Positions 8,199 to 14,192 of a stretch of DNA of 20,319 nucleotides are shown piece after piece. The stretch's first letter is position 1, and every line of letters begins with the position of its first letter. The translations under genes and the position numbers were made by a program. The stretch covers positions 1-20,319 of the forward strand of contig CAYSBE010000045.1 in assembly GCA_964429245.1 (NCBI GenBank), given 5' to 3'. The notes beneath the pieces were generated by a model. The model ran no database searches. It worked only from the letters and a program-made list of their open reading frames with translations, and had not been told where the DNA came from. Origin of the DNA: CAYSBE01 sp964429245 (GTDB lineage Bacteria; Bacteroidota; Bacteroidia; UKL13-3).

Positions 8199-9644
8199 TT
8201 ACTGACCTTGTGCTAGCGAAAATCCTTTTTTCTCACCATACACACGTAGTACTTCGTGTGAAGGGATATAGAAATGCTCGCTGATTTTTGAAAGTGTTTC
8301 GTAAATTTCTTTTTGTGACATCTCGCCTTCTATGCGGACCCTATAGTGATCAACACATTCGGTGAAGATGGAGCCTGTTGGCCACACTTGTGTTCCGCGG
8401 TTGGATATCATGGTAAGTGTATGTCCGGCATTCAATGCAGGTTTAATTTTATCTGCAATTTCACTGCCTAAAAGCGCGGTCTCAATAAACAAATCAACGC
8501 CTACAATTTTTTGTCCGGCATTGTCTACGCTGGTTTCCATCATTTTTTGCATGGCAGGTGCTGATGGCTTTGTAAACACAGCGATATTGTCTTTAGCTTC
8601 ACGCGGCTTCGAAAACTCAGGGTTTTTACCCAGGTTTTTAATGATGGCCTCAGCAAACTCGTTGGTATTGGATGGTGCAATGGTGCGGTCGCCAAAATCA
8701 GCTGTATGTACCCCTTGCTCTAATGTATAACGCAATGCGTTTTCAATATTGGCTGCTTGTTTCACATAACCAAGATAACGGAGCATCATCAATCCGCTCA
8801 GCAATAGCGATGTTGGGTTGGCCAATAACTTACCTGTAATATCGGGTGCAGTTCCATGTACGGCTTCAAATATGGAGATGTTATCACCCACATTGGCTGA
8901 TGGTGCAAAGCCCAACCCGCCTACTAGACCGGCACACAAATCGCTCATGATATCGCCTTGAAGGTTGGTAAGAACCACCACCTGAAACTCCTGAGGACGA
9001 GCAACCAATTTCATGGCAAGGTCATCCACAATGATATCATTGCTGTTAATTTCGGGGTATTCTTTGGCAATTTCCTGAAATGTTTCCAAAAATAAACCAT
9101 CCGTAAGTTTCATGATATTAGCTTTATGGGCACAGGTTACTTTGGTAAAACCTTCTTTGCGTGCCATTTCAAAAGCAAAACGAATAACCTGCGCACTTCC
9201 CGGACGGGTAATGATTCTGCGGCAAATAGCCACATCATGTGTATTCAAATGCTCGATACCACCGTAAGTGCCTTCAATATTCTCCCTAACAATGGTGATA
9301 TCAATTGGAATACCGGCTTTTGAAAAAACGGTCTCAACTCCGGGCAATGATTGAAAATGCCTGCGATTGGCATAAGTACTCCATGTTTTGCGGGCAGTTA
9401 CATTGATACTTTTCATTCCTTTTCCCTTTGGGGTTTCCATTGGGCCTTTGAAAAGAATGCCAAGCGATTCCACAATTTCTTTGGCTTGGGGTGTCATGCC
9501 GGTGTTATGTCCTTGTTCGAAATAGGCTTTTCCCATCTCAATAAATTCGTATTGTAAAGGAACTTCAGCGGCATTAAAAATGTTTAGTACCGCATCCATA
9601 ATTTCAGGACCGATTCCATCGCCTTTTGCTACAGCAATTTTCAT
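8199..9644 (-). CDS. icd: Isocitrate dehydrogenase, long (Thermus/Rickettsia-like) type
   Basis: The enzyme oxidatively decarboxylates isocitrate to 2-oxoglutarate in the TCA cycle. The 481-residue protein has the isocitrate/isopropylmalate dehydrogenase fold in its first ~335 residues plus the C-terminal extension of the longer type. Visible active-site elements are the substrate Ser79 and Asn81 in KSINVTAR, Arg120 in IVREN, Tyr127 in GTYGG, Lys174 in AHKANIMK, and the metal-binding aspartates around Asp208 and Asp231 (GDIMSDL). The cofactor loop reads HGTAPDI (263-269); Asp-Ile stands where NADP enzymes have Lys-Tyr, so NAD+ preference is likely even though the family is usually labelled NADP-dependent. 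The ATG at 9642-9644 gives MKIAVAKGDGIGPEI; the longer ORF start falls inside the promoter. Confidence 0.93.
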   Translation of the reverse strand: MKIAVAKGDGIGPEIMDAVLNIFNAAEVPLQYEFIEMGKAYFEQGHNTGMTPQAKEIVESLGILFKGPMETPKGKGMKSINVTARKTWSTYANRRHFQSLPGVETVFSKAGIPIDITIVRENIEGTYGGIEHLNTHDVAICRRIITRPGSAQVIRFAFEMARKEGFTKVTCAHKANIMKLTDGLFLETFQEIAKEYPEINSNDIIVDDLAMKLVARPQEFQVVVLTNLQGDIMSDLCAGLVGGLGFAPSANVGDNISIFEAVHGTAPDITGKLLANPTSLLLSGLMMLRYLGYVKQAANIENALRYTLEQGVHTADFGDRTIAPSNTNEFAEAIIKNLGKNPEFSKPREAKDNIAVFTKPSAPAMQKMMETSVDNAGQKIVGVDLFIETALLGSEIADKIKPALNAGHTLTMISNRGTQVWPTGSIFTECVDHYRVRIEGEMSQKEIYETLSKISEHFYIPSHEVLRVYGEKKGFSLAQGQ

Positions 9645-9674
9645 ATTGTTTTTGTTTGGTTTGTAAAAGTGCCG

Positions 9675-9706
9675 CAAATATGTGACATTCGAGCACGCTA
9701 TCCAAA
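9675..9706 (-). promoter_or_regulatory. Bacteroidota-type promoter of icd
   Basis: On the minus strand TTTG (9706-9703) is followed after exactly 20 bases by CATATTTG (9682-9675), a 7/8 match to TAnnTTTG. Transcription would start near 9669, leaving a leader of about 25 bases before the ATG at 9644. Both the spacing and the elements match the primary sigma consensus of the phylum. Confidence 0.65.
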
Positions 9707-9787
9707 CTATTTAATAGTCATTTCTTTATTATAAATAAGGAATAAAGTAAGACTTATAATTTACTAAAGAGGTAAAAATAAAACGAC

Positions 9788-10153
9788 TTACTCTTCTTTT
9801 TTTGGGTCTTGCTTTTTCAATTCAGCAAAAACTTTTTCCATTTTAAATACGTAGTCAAGGCTGTCATCAACAAAAAAATGAATTTCGGGTACAATGCGCG
9901 CTTGCTTTCTGATTTTAGTAGCCAATATTTTTCTAATCTCTTTTGATTGAAGGTTTATGATATTGAGCATTTCTTTTTGGTCCCGAATTTGAAGCATGCT
10001 TACATATACCTTAGCGTGCCCCAAATCTGGCGAAACCATTACCTTACTGATGGTAATAAACGCATTGCCAAACATTTCGGAGCGGTACTGATTAAAAATA
10101 GCAGCTAGCTCCTGCTGCAATAAACTCCCGAACTTTTCCTGTCTGATACTCAT
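9788..10153 (-). CDS. rbfA: Ribosome-binding factor A
   Basis: RbfA binds the 30S subunit during late 16S rRNA maturation, near the 5' helix, and is needed for normal subunit assembly, especially in the cold. The 121-residue product has the family's single KH-like domain: MSIRQEKFGSLLQQELAAIF as the first helix, the strand ITISKVMVSPDLGHAKVYVSML, and the later helix KEIRKILATKIRKQARIVPEIHFFVDDSLDY. The length is typical, and the Lys/Glu-rich C-terminal tail is usual. It lies 57 bases downstream of the T9SS-secreted protein gene and upstream of icd, which has its own promoter. A GATATTTG box just before the start (10158-10165) is a weak promoter candidate. Confidence 0.95.
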   Translation of the reverse strand: MSIRQEKFGSLLQQELAAIFNQYRSEMFGNAFITISKVMVSPDLGHAKVYVSMLQIRDQKEMLNIINLQSKEIRKILATKIRKQARIVPEIHFFVDDSLDYVFKMEKVFAELKKQDPKKEE

Positions 10154-10210
10154 GGGGCAAATATCTATATTTATTTACCATTTTACGTATTTAAAGCACA
10201 CAGAAGCTTA

Positions 10211-11509
10211 CTACCAACTCACCACCAGCTTTTGTACAAATACCATTCCTTTAGCATCCTGCATTTGTAGGAAATACACACCGGGTACAAGGGATGATAC
10301 ATTGCAGGTGTGTTGTTGTGCATCAAGATGTAGTGTGTAGCTTTGGCCCGCTAAATCAATAGCTGTAACACTCATGGTTTGCTCAGGCAATTGTATGATA
10401 TCGCTTGCCGGGTTGGGGTAAATGGCAGAATAGGAATTTTTATTTTTGATATTTTTAACGCTCAATGGTCCTATTAGCCGAAAGAAATTCGTATTAGCCA
10501 ATTCTGGATTAAATGCAAAACCTTTATTGGAGCTATAAATATCAAGATACATCAGATTGAGATTGTCATAACTTTTCCAAGTACTGTCTTTAGTTTCAAA
10601 ATAGAATGAACCTTTATCAGTCAGTACCATATAAAATGAATCAGCATTTGTTGGCGTAATATAATATGCATTATTTATTGCACCTGTGAAAGTATCAATC
10701 CGATAAAATGTATTGGCAGTATCGTTTGTAAAATATACATATTTTGCTTTGTAGTTATCTGCACTGTCAGTACCAATATATAGGTGATTTGAAGCATCTT
10801 TGATCGCTGCCAATTTAATTGTCAGTGGGATGGCTTTTTCATAAACATTTTGGCCATAGTCATTGCTGTATGTTAAAAAGTTCTTTCCATTGCTAAAAGA
10901 GTTCTCAACCATATAACCTTTATTATCTTTAAGATAGACGGAAAATATCCAACTAGGGCGATTGGATATATTAAAATGATATTTACTGGTATCTAAACTT
11001 AGCCACGTGTTACCCCCGTCAGTAGTTACAAAATTGCCATTACTTGTTCTTACTACACCATAATTAGGTGTGTGAAAAATCATATCCGAATAGTTACCCC
11101 GAATTAAAACATTATTTATTGTATCAATATATTTTACATAAGAGGCATTGTTAGTGATTATTGCTAGTCCTTTAACAAATGCTCTGTATGCTACTTCTAC
11201 ATACAGAGTATCGTTATAATGTGATTGCATTCTATTTATTCTTTCAAACCCAAGCCCTGTCCATGGTACTGCTTTGGCAGTATTATAATTCACATCATAA
11301 ACAATCAAACTCATTTTACCTGCAGAAGAGTGATATAATTTTTCGGCATTGGGGCCATAGCATAAATAGTCAATCCCAATGTATGTAGGATTAATATTTT
11401 CTAAAGGTTCCCATTGAGCATATATACACTGTAATTGCAATAACAAAAAAATCAATAACTGCAGCGTTTTTTCCAAAAAATATTTTGAAACAATGTATTT
11501 GTAATTCAT
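10211..11509 (-). CDS. Secreted T9SS-sorted protein with Asp-box-like repeats
   Basis: The 432-residue protein has an N-terminal signal peptide (hydrophobic stretch about 13-31, ending near YAQ) and a C-terminal type A sorting domain (about 358-432), beginning YPNPASD and ending GVYFLQMQDAKGMVFVQKLVVSW. It should therefore be exported by Sec, moved across the outer membrane by T9SS and cleaved or anchored at the surface. The middle resembles a beta-propeller with BNR/Asp-box-like motifs, TTDGGNTW (162-169) and SNDYGQNV (215-222), as in sialidase-like or photosystem-stability-like folds. No catalytic residues are recognised and the substrate is unknown. The start is the ATG at 11507-11509; a TTG eight codons upstream lies in the promoter region. 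Confidence 0.85.
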   Translation of the reverse strand: MNYKYIVSKYFLEKTLQLLIFLLLQLQCIYAQWEPLENINPTYIGIDYLCYGPNAEKLYHSSAGKMSLIVYDVNYNTAKAVPWTGLGFERINRMQSHYNDTLYVEVAYRAFVKGLAIITNNASYVKYIDTINNVLIRGNYSDMIFHTPNYGVVRTSNGNFVTTDGGNTWLSLDTSKYHFNISNRPSWIFSVYLKDNKGYMVENSFSNGKNFLTYSNDYGQNVYEKAIPLTIKLAAIKDASNHLYIGTDSADNYKAKYVYFTNDTANTFYRIDTFTGAINNAYYITPTNADSFYMVLTDKGSFYFETKDSTWKSYDNLNLMYLDIYSSNKGFAFNPELANTNFFRLIGPLSVKNIKNKNSYSAIYPNPASDIIQLPEQTMSVTAIDLAGQSYTLHLDAQQHTCNVSSLVPGVYFLQMQDAKGMVFVQKLVVSW

Positions 11510-11530
11510 ATGCTTGTGTGTTTTTGTATT

Positions 11531-11561
11531 CAAATTTAGTATAATTTTTTAAATACATCAA
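11531..11561 (-). promoter_or_regulatory. Bacteroidota-type promoter of the T9SS-sorted protein gene
   Basis: On the minus strand TTG (11561-11559), 20 bases, then TAAATTTG (11538-11531), an exact match to TAnnTTTG. The ATG follows 21 bases later. The -33 element lies inside one arm of the hairpin at 11554-11590. Confidence 0.7.
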
Positions 11562-11590
11562 GATGCTAAATTCTTTAGCATCTTGATGTA
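11554..11590 (-). terminator. Perfect 17-bp hairpin between two secreted-protein genes
   Basis: Arms 11554-11570 and 11574-11590 are perfectly complementary with a three-base loop (TTC). The hairpin begins 16 bases after the stop codon of the 173-residue secreted protein gene and is the likely end of that transcript. The downstream T-run on the minus strand is only three bases, so termination may be inefficient. It overlaps the -33 element of the next gene, so termination of one gene and initiation of the next share DNA. Confidence 0.7.
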
Positions 11591-11606
11591 AATGATTGAT
11601 TTATAA

Positions 11607-12128
11607 TCAGCATTTAATTAGGCGGAACGTTTTTGTTTGTAAATTTGGATACCAGCATACCATTCCACATCCCGGTATAAATACACGATTAAATTCATTA
11701 GGCCCTAATGGCAATTTGAAAGTATCACCATTGTAAACAAGTTGGAAAATTAAATGTGACATAGTACCGGTTTCCGTAAAGCCGAAATAATTGTAAACTT
11801 CTGTATTTGTAATAATTACGACACCTGCCTTATCTGGTTCAGTACTTGCGGGTAAAGAAATCTTATCATTATAAAAATATGGAATCGAAATGTCACCATT
11901 TAGGTGAAACATCATATTAAGTTTAAAGTCACATCCTGTTTCATTAACAAATGTCCACGGTATGTCAGAATTATCAATTACAGGTGGGTTTTTTGTAGGG
12001 TCTAATGTACCTAAAGTGTACATTTCTTTTGGGACATTAATGTGCGCATGCATTGAATTTTGTTGGATTGAAAAACAAGCAAGCATAAACAATACTGACT
12101 TTGCGATTAAATGGTTAAGTTTTTTCAT
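11607..12128 (-). CDS. Small secreted protein of unknown function
   Basis: I do not recognise this 173-residue protein. It has a clear signal sequence (MKKLNHLIAKSVLFMLACF...), with cleavage likely near SMHA. Lipidation at Cys18 (MLAC) is a weaker alternative because the lipobox is poor. The mature part is rich in aromatic residues and beta-prone, has four cysteines (66, 154, 158, 173) that could pair as disulfides, and carries no T9SS sorting tail. It starts 55 bases from the nearest of three TATTCC-N5-GGAATA palindromes and is divergent from the HTH regulator gene, so it is a candidate target of that regulator. An AAACTTTG box at 12155-12162 is an imperfect -7 candidate. Good codon structure, a signal peptide and a terminator support a real gene. 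Confidence 0.75.
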   Translation of the reverse strand: MKKLNHLIAKSVLFMLACFSIQQNSMHAHINVPKEMYTLGTLDPTKNPPVIDNSDIPWTFVNETGCDFKLNMMFHLNGDISIPYFYNDKISLPASTEPDKAGVVIITNTEVYNYFGFTETGTMSHLIFQLVYNGDTFKLPLGPNEFNRVFIPGCGMVCWYPNLQTKTFRLIKC

Positions 12129-12183
12129 TGGTTTAAAATTTAATTGTTGAAAAACAAAGTTTAGGATAGGGGATTTGAAAAAC

Positions 12184-12241
12184 TATTCCTAAACGGAATA
12201 TCGTATTCCATTCAGGAATAATCATATTCCAAATTGGAATA
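12184..12241. promoter_or_regulatory. Triple operator: three phased TATTCC-N5-GGAATA palindromes
   Basis: Three 17-bp inverted repeats occur in tandem: 12184-12200 (spacer TAAAC), 12204-12220 (spacer ATTCA) and 12225-12241 (spacer AAATT). The six-base arms are identical in all three while the spacers differ. Starts are 20 and 21 bases apart, about two helical turns, so bound dimers would lie on one face of the DNA. The third copy overlaps the -33 element of the HTH regulator gene. The array lies between that gene and a divergent secreted-protein gene. Conserved arms, variable spacers and phasing indicate protein binding sites. Confidence 0.8.
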
Positions 12242-12263
12242 ATGAAAGCTATTGCTATATTAG
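12234..12263 (+). promoter_or_regulatory. Candidate promoter of the HTH regulator
   Basis: TTG (12234-12236), 19 bases, then TATATTAG (12256-12263), a 7/8 match to TAnnTTTG. Transcription would begin near 12269, giving a leader of about 17 bases before the ATG at 12286. The -33 element is inside the third palindrome, which fits autorepression. Confidence 0.5.
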
Positions 12264-12285
12264 CGTTATAAATTCAATTAAATTC

Positions 12286-12641
12286 ATGTTCGTACAAGGC
12301 TCACGCATTCGTAAATAAGAGAATACAATGGCATAAAACAAACGGCTATGGCTTATGAGTTGGGTGTTTCTCAATCGTGGCTTAGCAAAGTTGAGGCTGG
12401 TGAAATTGAACCGGATATTCAGTCGTTGCAGAAAATAGCTGACTATTTGAAAGTTAGCCTGTCAGATTTGATGAAATCTGATTTTGTCATTCAAACCCAA
12501 AATAACTACGACCAATCGAAAGGTGTTTATATTGAATCGGAGCTGCATTACCTGAAGGATTATGTGGCCAAACTTGAAAAACTGATTGCACAAAAAGATG
12601 CCCTTATTGAAAAGCTCTCAAATAACGAATTAGGTAAATAA
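12286..12641 (+). pseudogene. Full-length HTH regulator gene interrupted by a one-base deletion
   Basis: The ATG at 12286-12288 opens MFVQGSRIRK and meets TAA at 12316-12318. One frame away the sequence continues as IREYNGIKQTA directly into the 12348 ORF. Adding one A to the AAA run at 12313-12315 restores a continuous 118-residue Xre-type protein. So either the gene is recently broken, the base is a sequencing or assembly error in a short A-run, or a ribosomal frameshift is used (no canonical slippery heptamer is seen). Confidence 0.75.
12348..12641 (+). CDS. HTH (Xre-type) transcriptional regulator, N-terminally disrupted
   Basis: The intact ORF encodes 97 residues from an internal ATG. 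It contains the HTH core (AYELGVSQSWLSKVEAGEIEPD, with recognition helix SQSWLSKVEAGE), the following helices of a Xre/Cro fold (SLQKIADYLKVSLSDLM), and a C-terminal coiled coil (YIESELHYLKDYVAKLEKLIAQKDALIEKL) suited to dimerisation. The first helix of the fold is missing from this ORF because of the frameshift upstream; if translation really starts here, DNA binding would probably be impaired. It presumably recognises the three palindromes upstream and so controls itself and perhaps the divergent secreted-protein gene. No target beyond these can be named from the sequence. Confidence 0.8.
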   Translation: MAYELGVSQSWLSKVEAGEIEPDIQSLQKIADYLKVSLSDLMKSDFVIQTQNNYDQSKGVYIESELHYLKDYVAKLEKLIAQKDALIEKLSNNELGK

Positions 12642-12671
12642 TACTTTTTTCGTCAGGTAGATATCCTAAGG

Positions 12672-13043
12672 TCACCATTTTCTGAATATGATGTATACCG
12701 CAGCGATAATCATCATAAATCCCATCACATGGTTCCATTGTAATTGCCCACCTTTAAAGATAAATATATTGATCACAATAAACACGGTTATGGATATCGC
12801 TTCTTGCAGTGTCTTTAATTCAAACATGTCAAACGGACCACCATTGCCCGAATAGCCTATGCGATTTGCAGGCACTTGAAACATGTATTCAAACAGGGCA
12901 ATAAACCAACTTACCAATATAATTCCCACTAGCCCAAAGGCTTTAAGCCAATCTATTTTTTGAAATTGCAAATGCCCGTACCAAGCAAAAGTCATAAATA
13001 CATTAGACAGTGTGAGTAAGGATATTGTATAGATGGTCTTCAT
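12672..13043 (-). CDS. DMT-superfamily small membrane protein (DUF486)
   Basis: The 123-residue protein has four predicted membrane helices (about 5-22, 34-52, 82-97 and 106-121). It carries the DUF486 signatures NVFMTFAWYGHLQF at the N-terminus, FEYMFQVPANRIGY in the middle, and FELKTLQEAISITVF. DUF486 proteins belong to the drug/metabolite transporter superfamily; their substrate is unknown. The length is normal for the family. The gene stands alone, convergent with the HTH regulator (30-base gap) and divergent from the small acidic protein gene. No strong terminator is seen in the short convergent gap. Confidence 0.88.
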   Translation of the reverse strand: MKTIYTISLLTLSNVFMTFAWYGHLQFQKIDWLKAFGLVGIILVSWFIALFEYMFQVPANRIGYSGNGGPFDMFELKTLQEAISITVFIVINIFIFKGGQLQWNHVMGFMMIIAAVYIIFRKW

Positions 13044-13055
13044 ATTTATGATATT

Positions 13056-13087
13056 TTTGGATCAGTATTTAAAATTGTGTAGTTTCG
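13056..13087 (+). promoter_or_regulatory. Bacteroidota-type promoter of the small acidic protein gene
   Basis: TTTG (13056-13059), 20 bases, then TAGTTTCG (13080-13087), a 7/8 match to TAnnTTTG. The ATG follows 19 bases after the -7 element. Confidence 0.55.
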
Positions 13088-13106
13088 CTACGTAAATTAT
13101 AAAATA

Positions 13107-13442
13107 ATGAATCACATTATCGACAAAATAAAAAACACCATTGCCAAGCAAGGTGCAGGAGAGCAAGTAGTAGCCGACATGAAAGAATTGCGTGAGTGGT
13201 TTAAAGCCAACTTAAATGAGCCGGGTTATGTGCGCATGATTCGCTTAGCATATGAAAATATTGAAGAGAATGGTGACTATACGTTTCTGTACCTAGAAGA
13301 GGAAGATGGTAAAGCTAACCTCGATTATTTCATTGACTTACTTGCTGATTATAAGAACAAATACAATAAAGAAGAGTTAATTGATATTCGTCACTTGATG
13401 GAAGGCACCACGCGTGAAGAGGAAGTATCGGAAGCTGAGTAA
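13107..13442 (+). CDS. Small acidic protein of unknown function
   Basis: The 111-residue product is soluble, strongly acidic and almost entirely helix-prone (MNHIIDKIKNTIAKQGAGEQVVADMKELREWFKANL...), with no signal peptide or membrane segment. I do not recognise a family. A Trp-Phe pair (REWF), the YTFLYLEEEDG segment and the acidic tail EEEVSEAE are its notable features. It forms a complete single-gene transcription unit, with a well-spaced promoter 19 bases upstream and a strong terminator 23 bases downstream, so the gene is certainly real although its function cannot be inferred. Its neighbours (DUF486 protein, and dxs with a lipoprotein) give no functional hint. Confidence 0.85.
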   Translation: MNHIIDKIKNTIAKQGAGEQVVADMKELREWFKANLNEPGYVRMIRLAYENIEENGDYTFLYLEEEDGKANLDYFIDLLADYKNKYNKEELIDIRHLMEGTTREEEVSEAE

Positions 13443-13464
13443 TTTCAAATTATTATTTCTTAAT

Positions 13465-13504
13465 AACACCCCGATTTGCTGATTACAGGTCGGGGTGTTT
13501 TTTT
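13465..13504 (+). terminator. Rho-independent terminator of the small acidic protein gene
   Basis: A ten-base stem (AACACCCCGA at 13465-13474 with TCGGGGTGTT at 13490-13499) with a 15-base loop is followed by a T-run through 13504. It lies between convergent genes; the minus-strand gene ending at 13511 could also use the stem, though its downstream sequence there is less T-rich. Confidence 0.9.
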
Positions 13505-13510
13505 ACTCAA

Positions 13511-14179
13511 TTACTCAAATCTACACATGCCATTATCACCATTTACATAGTATAGGCGTATGTTTTTTCCTTGCCCCAATTTTAGGTTTTTATTTACAAG
13601 TTTCACTAGGCGCTTGCTTTGTCTTCCAAAGGTTTTGCTCCAATAAACAACCACGGTGTATGTTGCTAGTGTGCTGCTGTCAATCTCAGATTTACCTACT
13701 GGAATAAACAATGAAAGCTGTTGAGTTAAGTTCTGTAAAGTATCAAGTGGAGCCATTGTAGGCATTGGAGGAAATGATTGATTAAATGCACCCGTTTTGT
13801 TCCATTTCAAATTTGGAAATCCACCGGCATAGCAATTTATAAACCAACTGATGAGCTTACCTGTGCTGTCGTAGTAGCAAGCCTGCATGGGTTGTAAATA
13901 GTCATTAATCTTAGGATTGCTATTGCCACTATTATAATCTGCCATTAAGCTGTCTGTAGGAAAGAAAAACTTGAGCTGTTTTATGGCATCAAGTTCATAA
14001 ATTAGCGTATCGGGTATATTCCATTTGGTTGCTTGTGCTATTAGCTGCGTTTCAGACATCGGAACGGGTTGCGATTTTATTCCGTATATACCCATTATTA
14101 TTCTAGAGCAACCTGAGGAAAATAGGCTTAATATAAAGGCGACAAATAAAATAAGGTGTTTTATATGCTTGTCGGGCAT
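13511..14179 (-). CDS. Putative lipoprotein, possibly thioredoxin-like fold, downstream of dxs
   Basis: The 222-residue product starts MPDKHIKHLILFVAFILSLFSSGC, a lipoprotein signal with Cys24 as the lipid site, so it should be anchored in the envelope. I chose the ATG at 14177-14179, 13 bases after the dxs stop; longer in-frame starts would overlap dxs and bury the signal. The C-terminal half (TYTVVVYWSKTFGRQSKRLVKLVNKNLKL...NIRLYYVNGDN) alternates strands and helices in a way that resembles a thioredoxin-like fold, but there is no CxxC motif, so this is only a suggestion. Spacing implies cotranscription with dxs; a functional link to isoprenoid synthesis is not evident. Confidence 0.75.
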   Translation of the reverse strand: MPDKHIKHLILFVAFILSLFSSGCSRIIMGIYGIKSQPVPMSETQLIAQATKWNIPDTLIYELDAIKQLKFFFPTDSLMADYNSGNSNPKINDYLQPMQACYYDSTGKLISWFINCYAGGFPNLKWNKTGAFNQSFPPMPTMAPLDTLQNLTQQLSLFIPVGKSEIDSSTLATYTVVVYWSKTFGRQSKRLVKLVNKNLKLGQGKNIRLYYVNGDNGMCRFE

Positions 14180-14192
14180 CACAAAAATGATA

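Noticed and set aside
9678..9787. A/T-rich imperfect inverted repeat (CTTTATT...AATAAAG) after rbfA as a terminator
   Set aside because: The stem is only seven A/T pairs with no T-run in a consistent place, so it is not distinguishable from background in this A/T-rich gap.
12184..12241. Triple repeat as a small CRISPR array or replication iterons
   Set aside because: The unit is a 17-bp palindrome with spacers of three to four bases between units and sits in a promoter; there are no cas or rep genes nearby.
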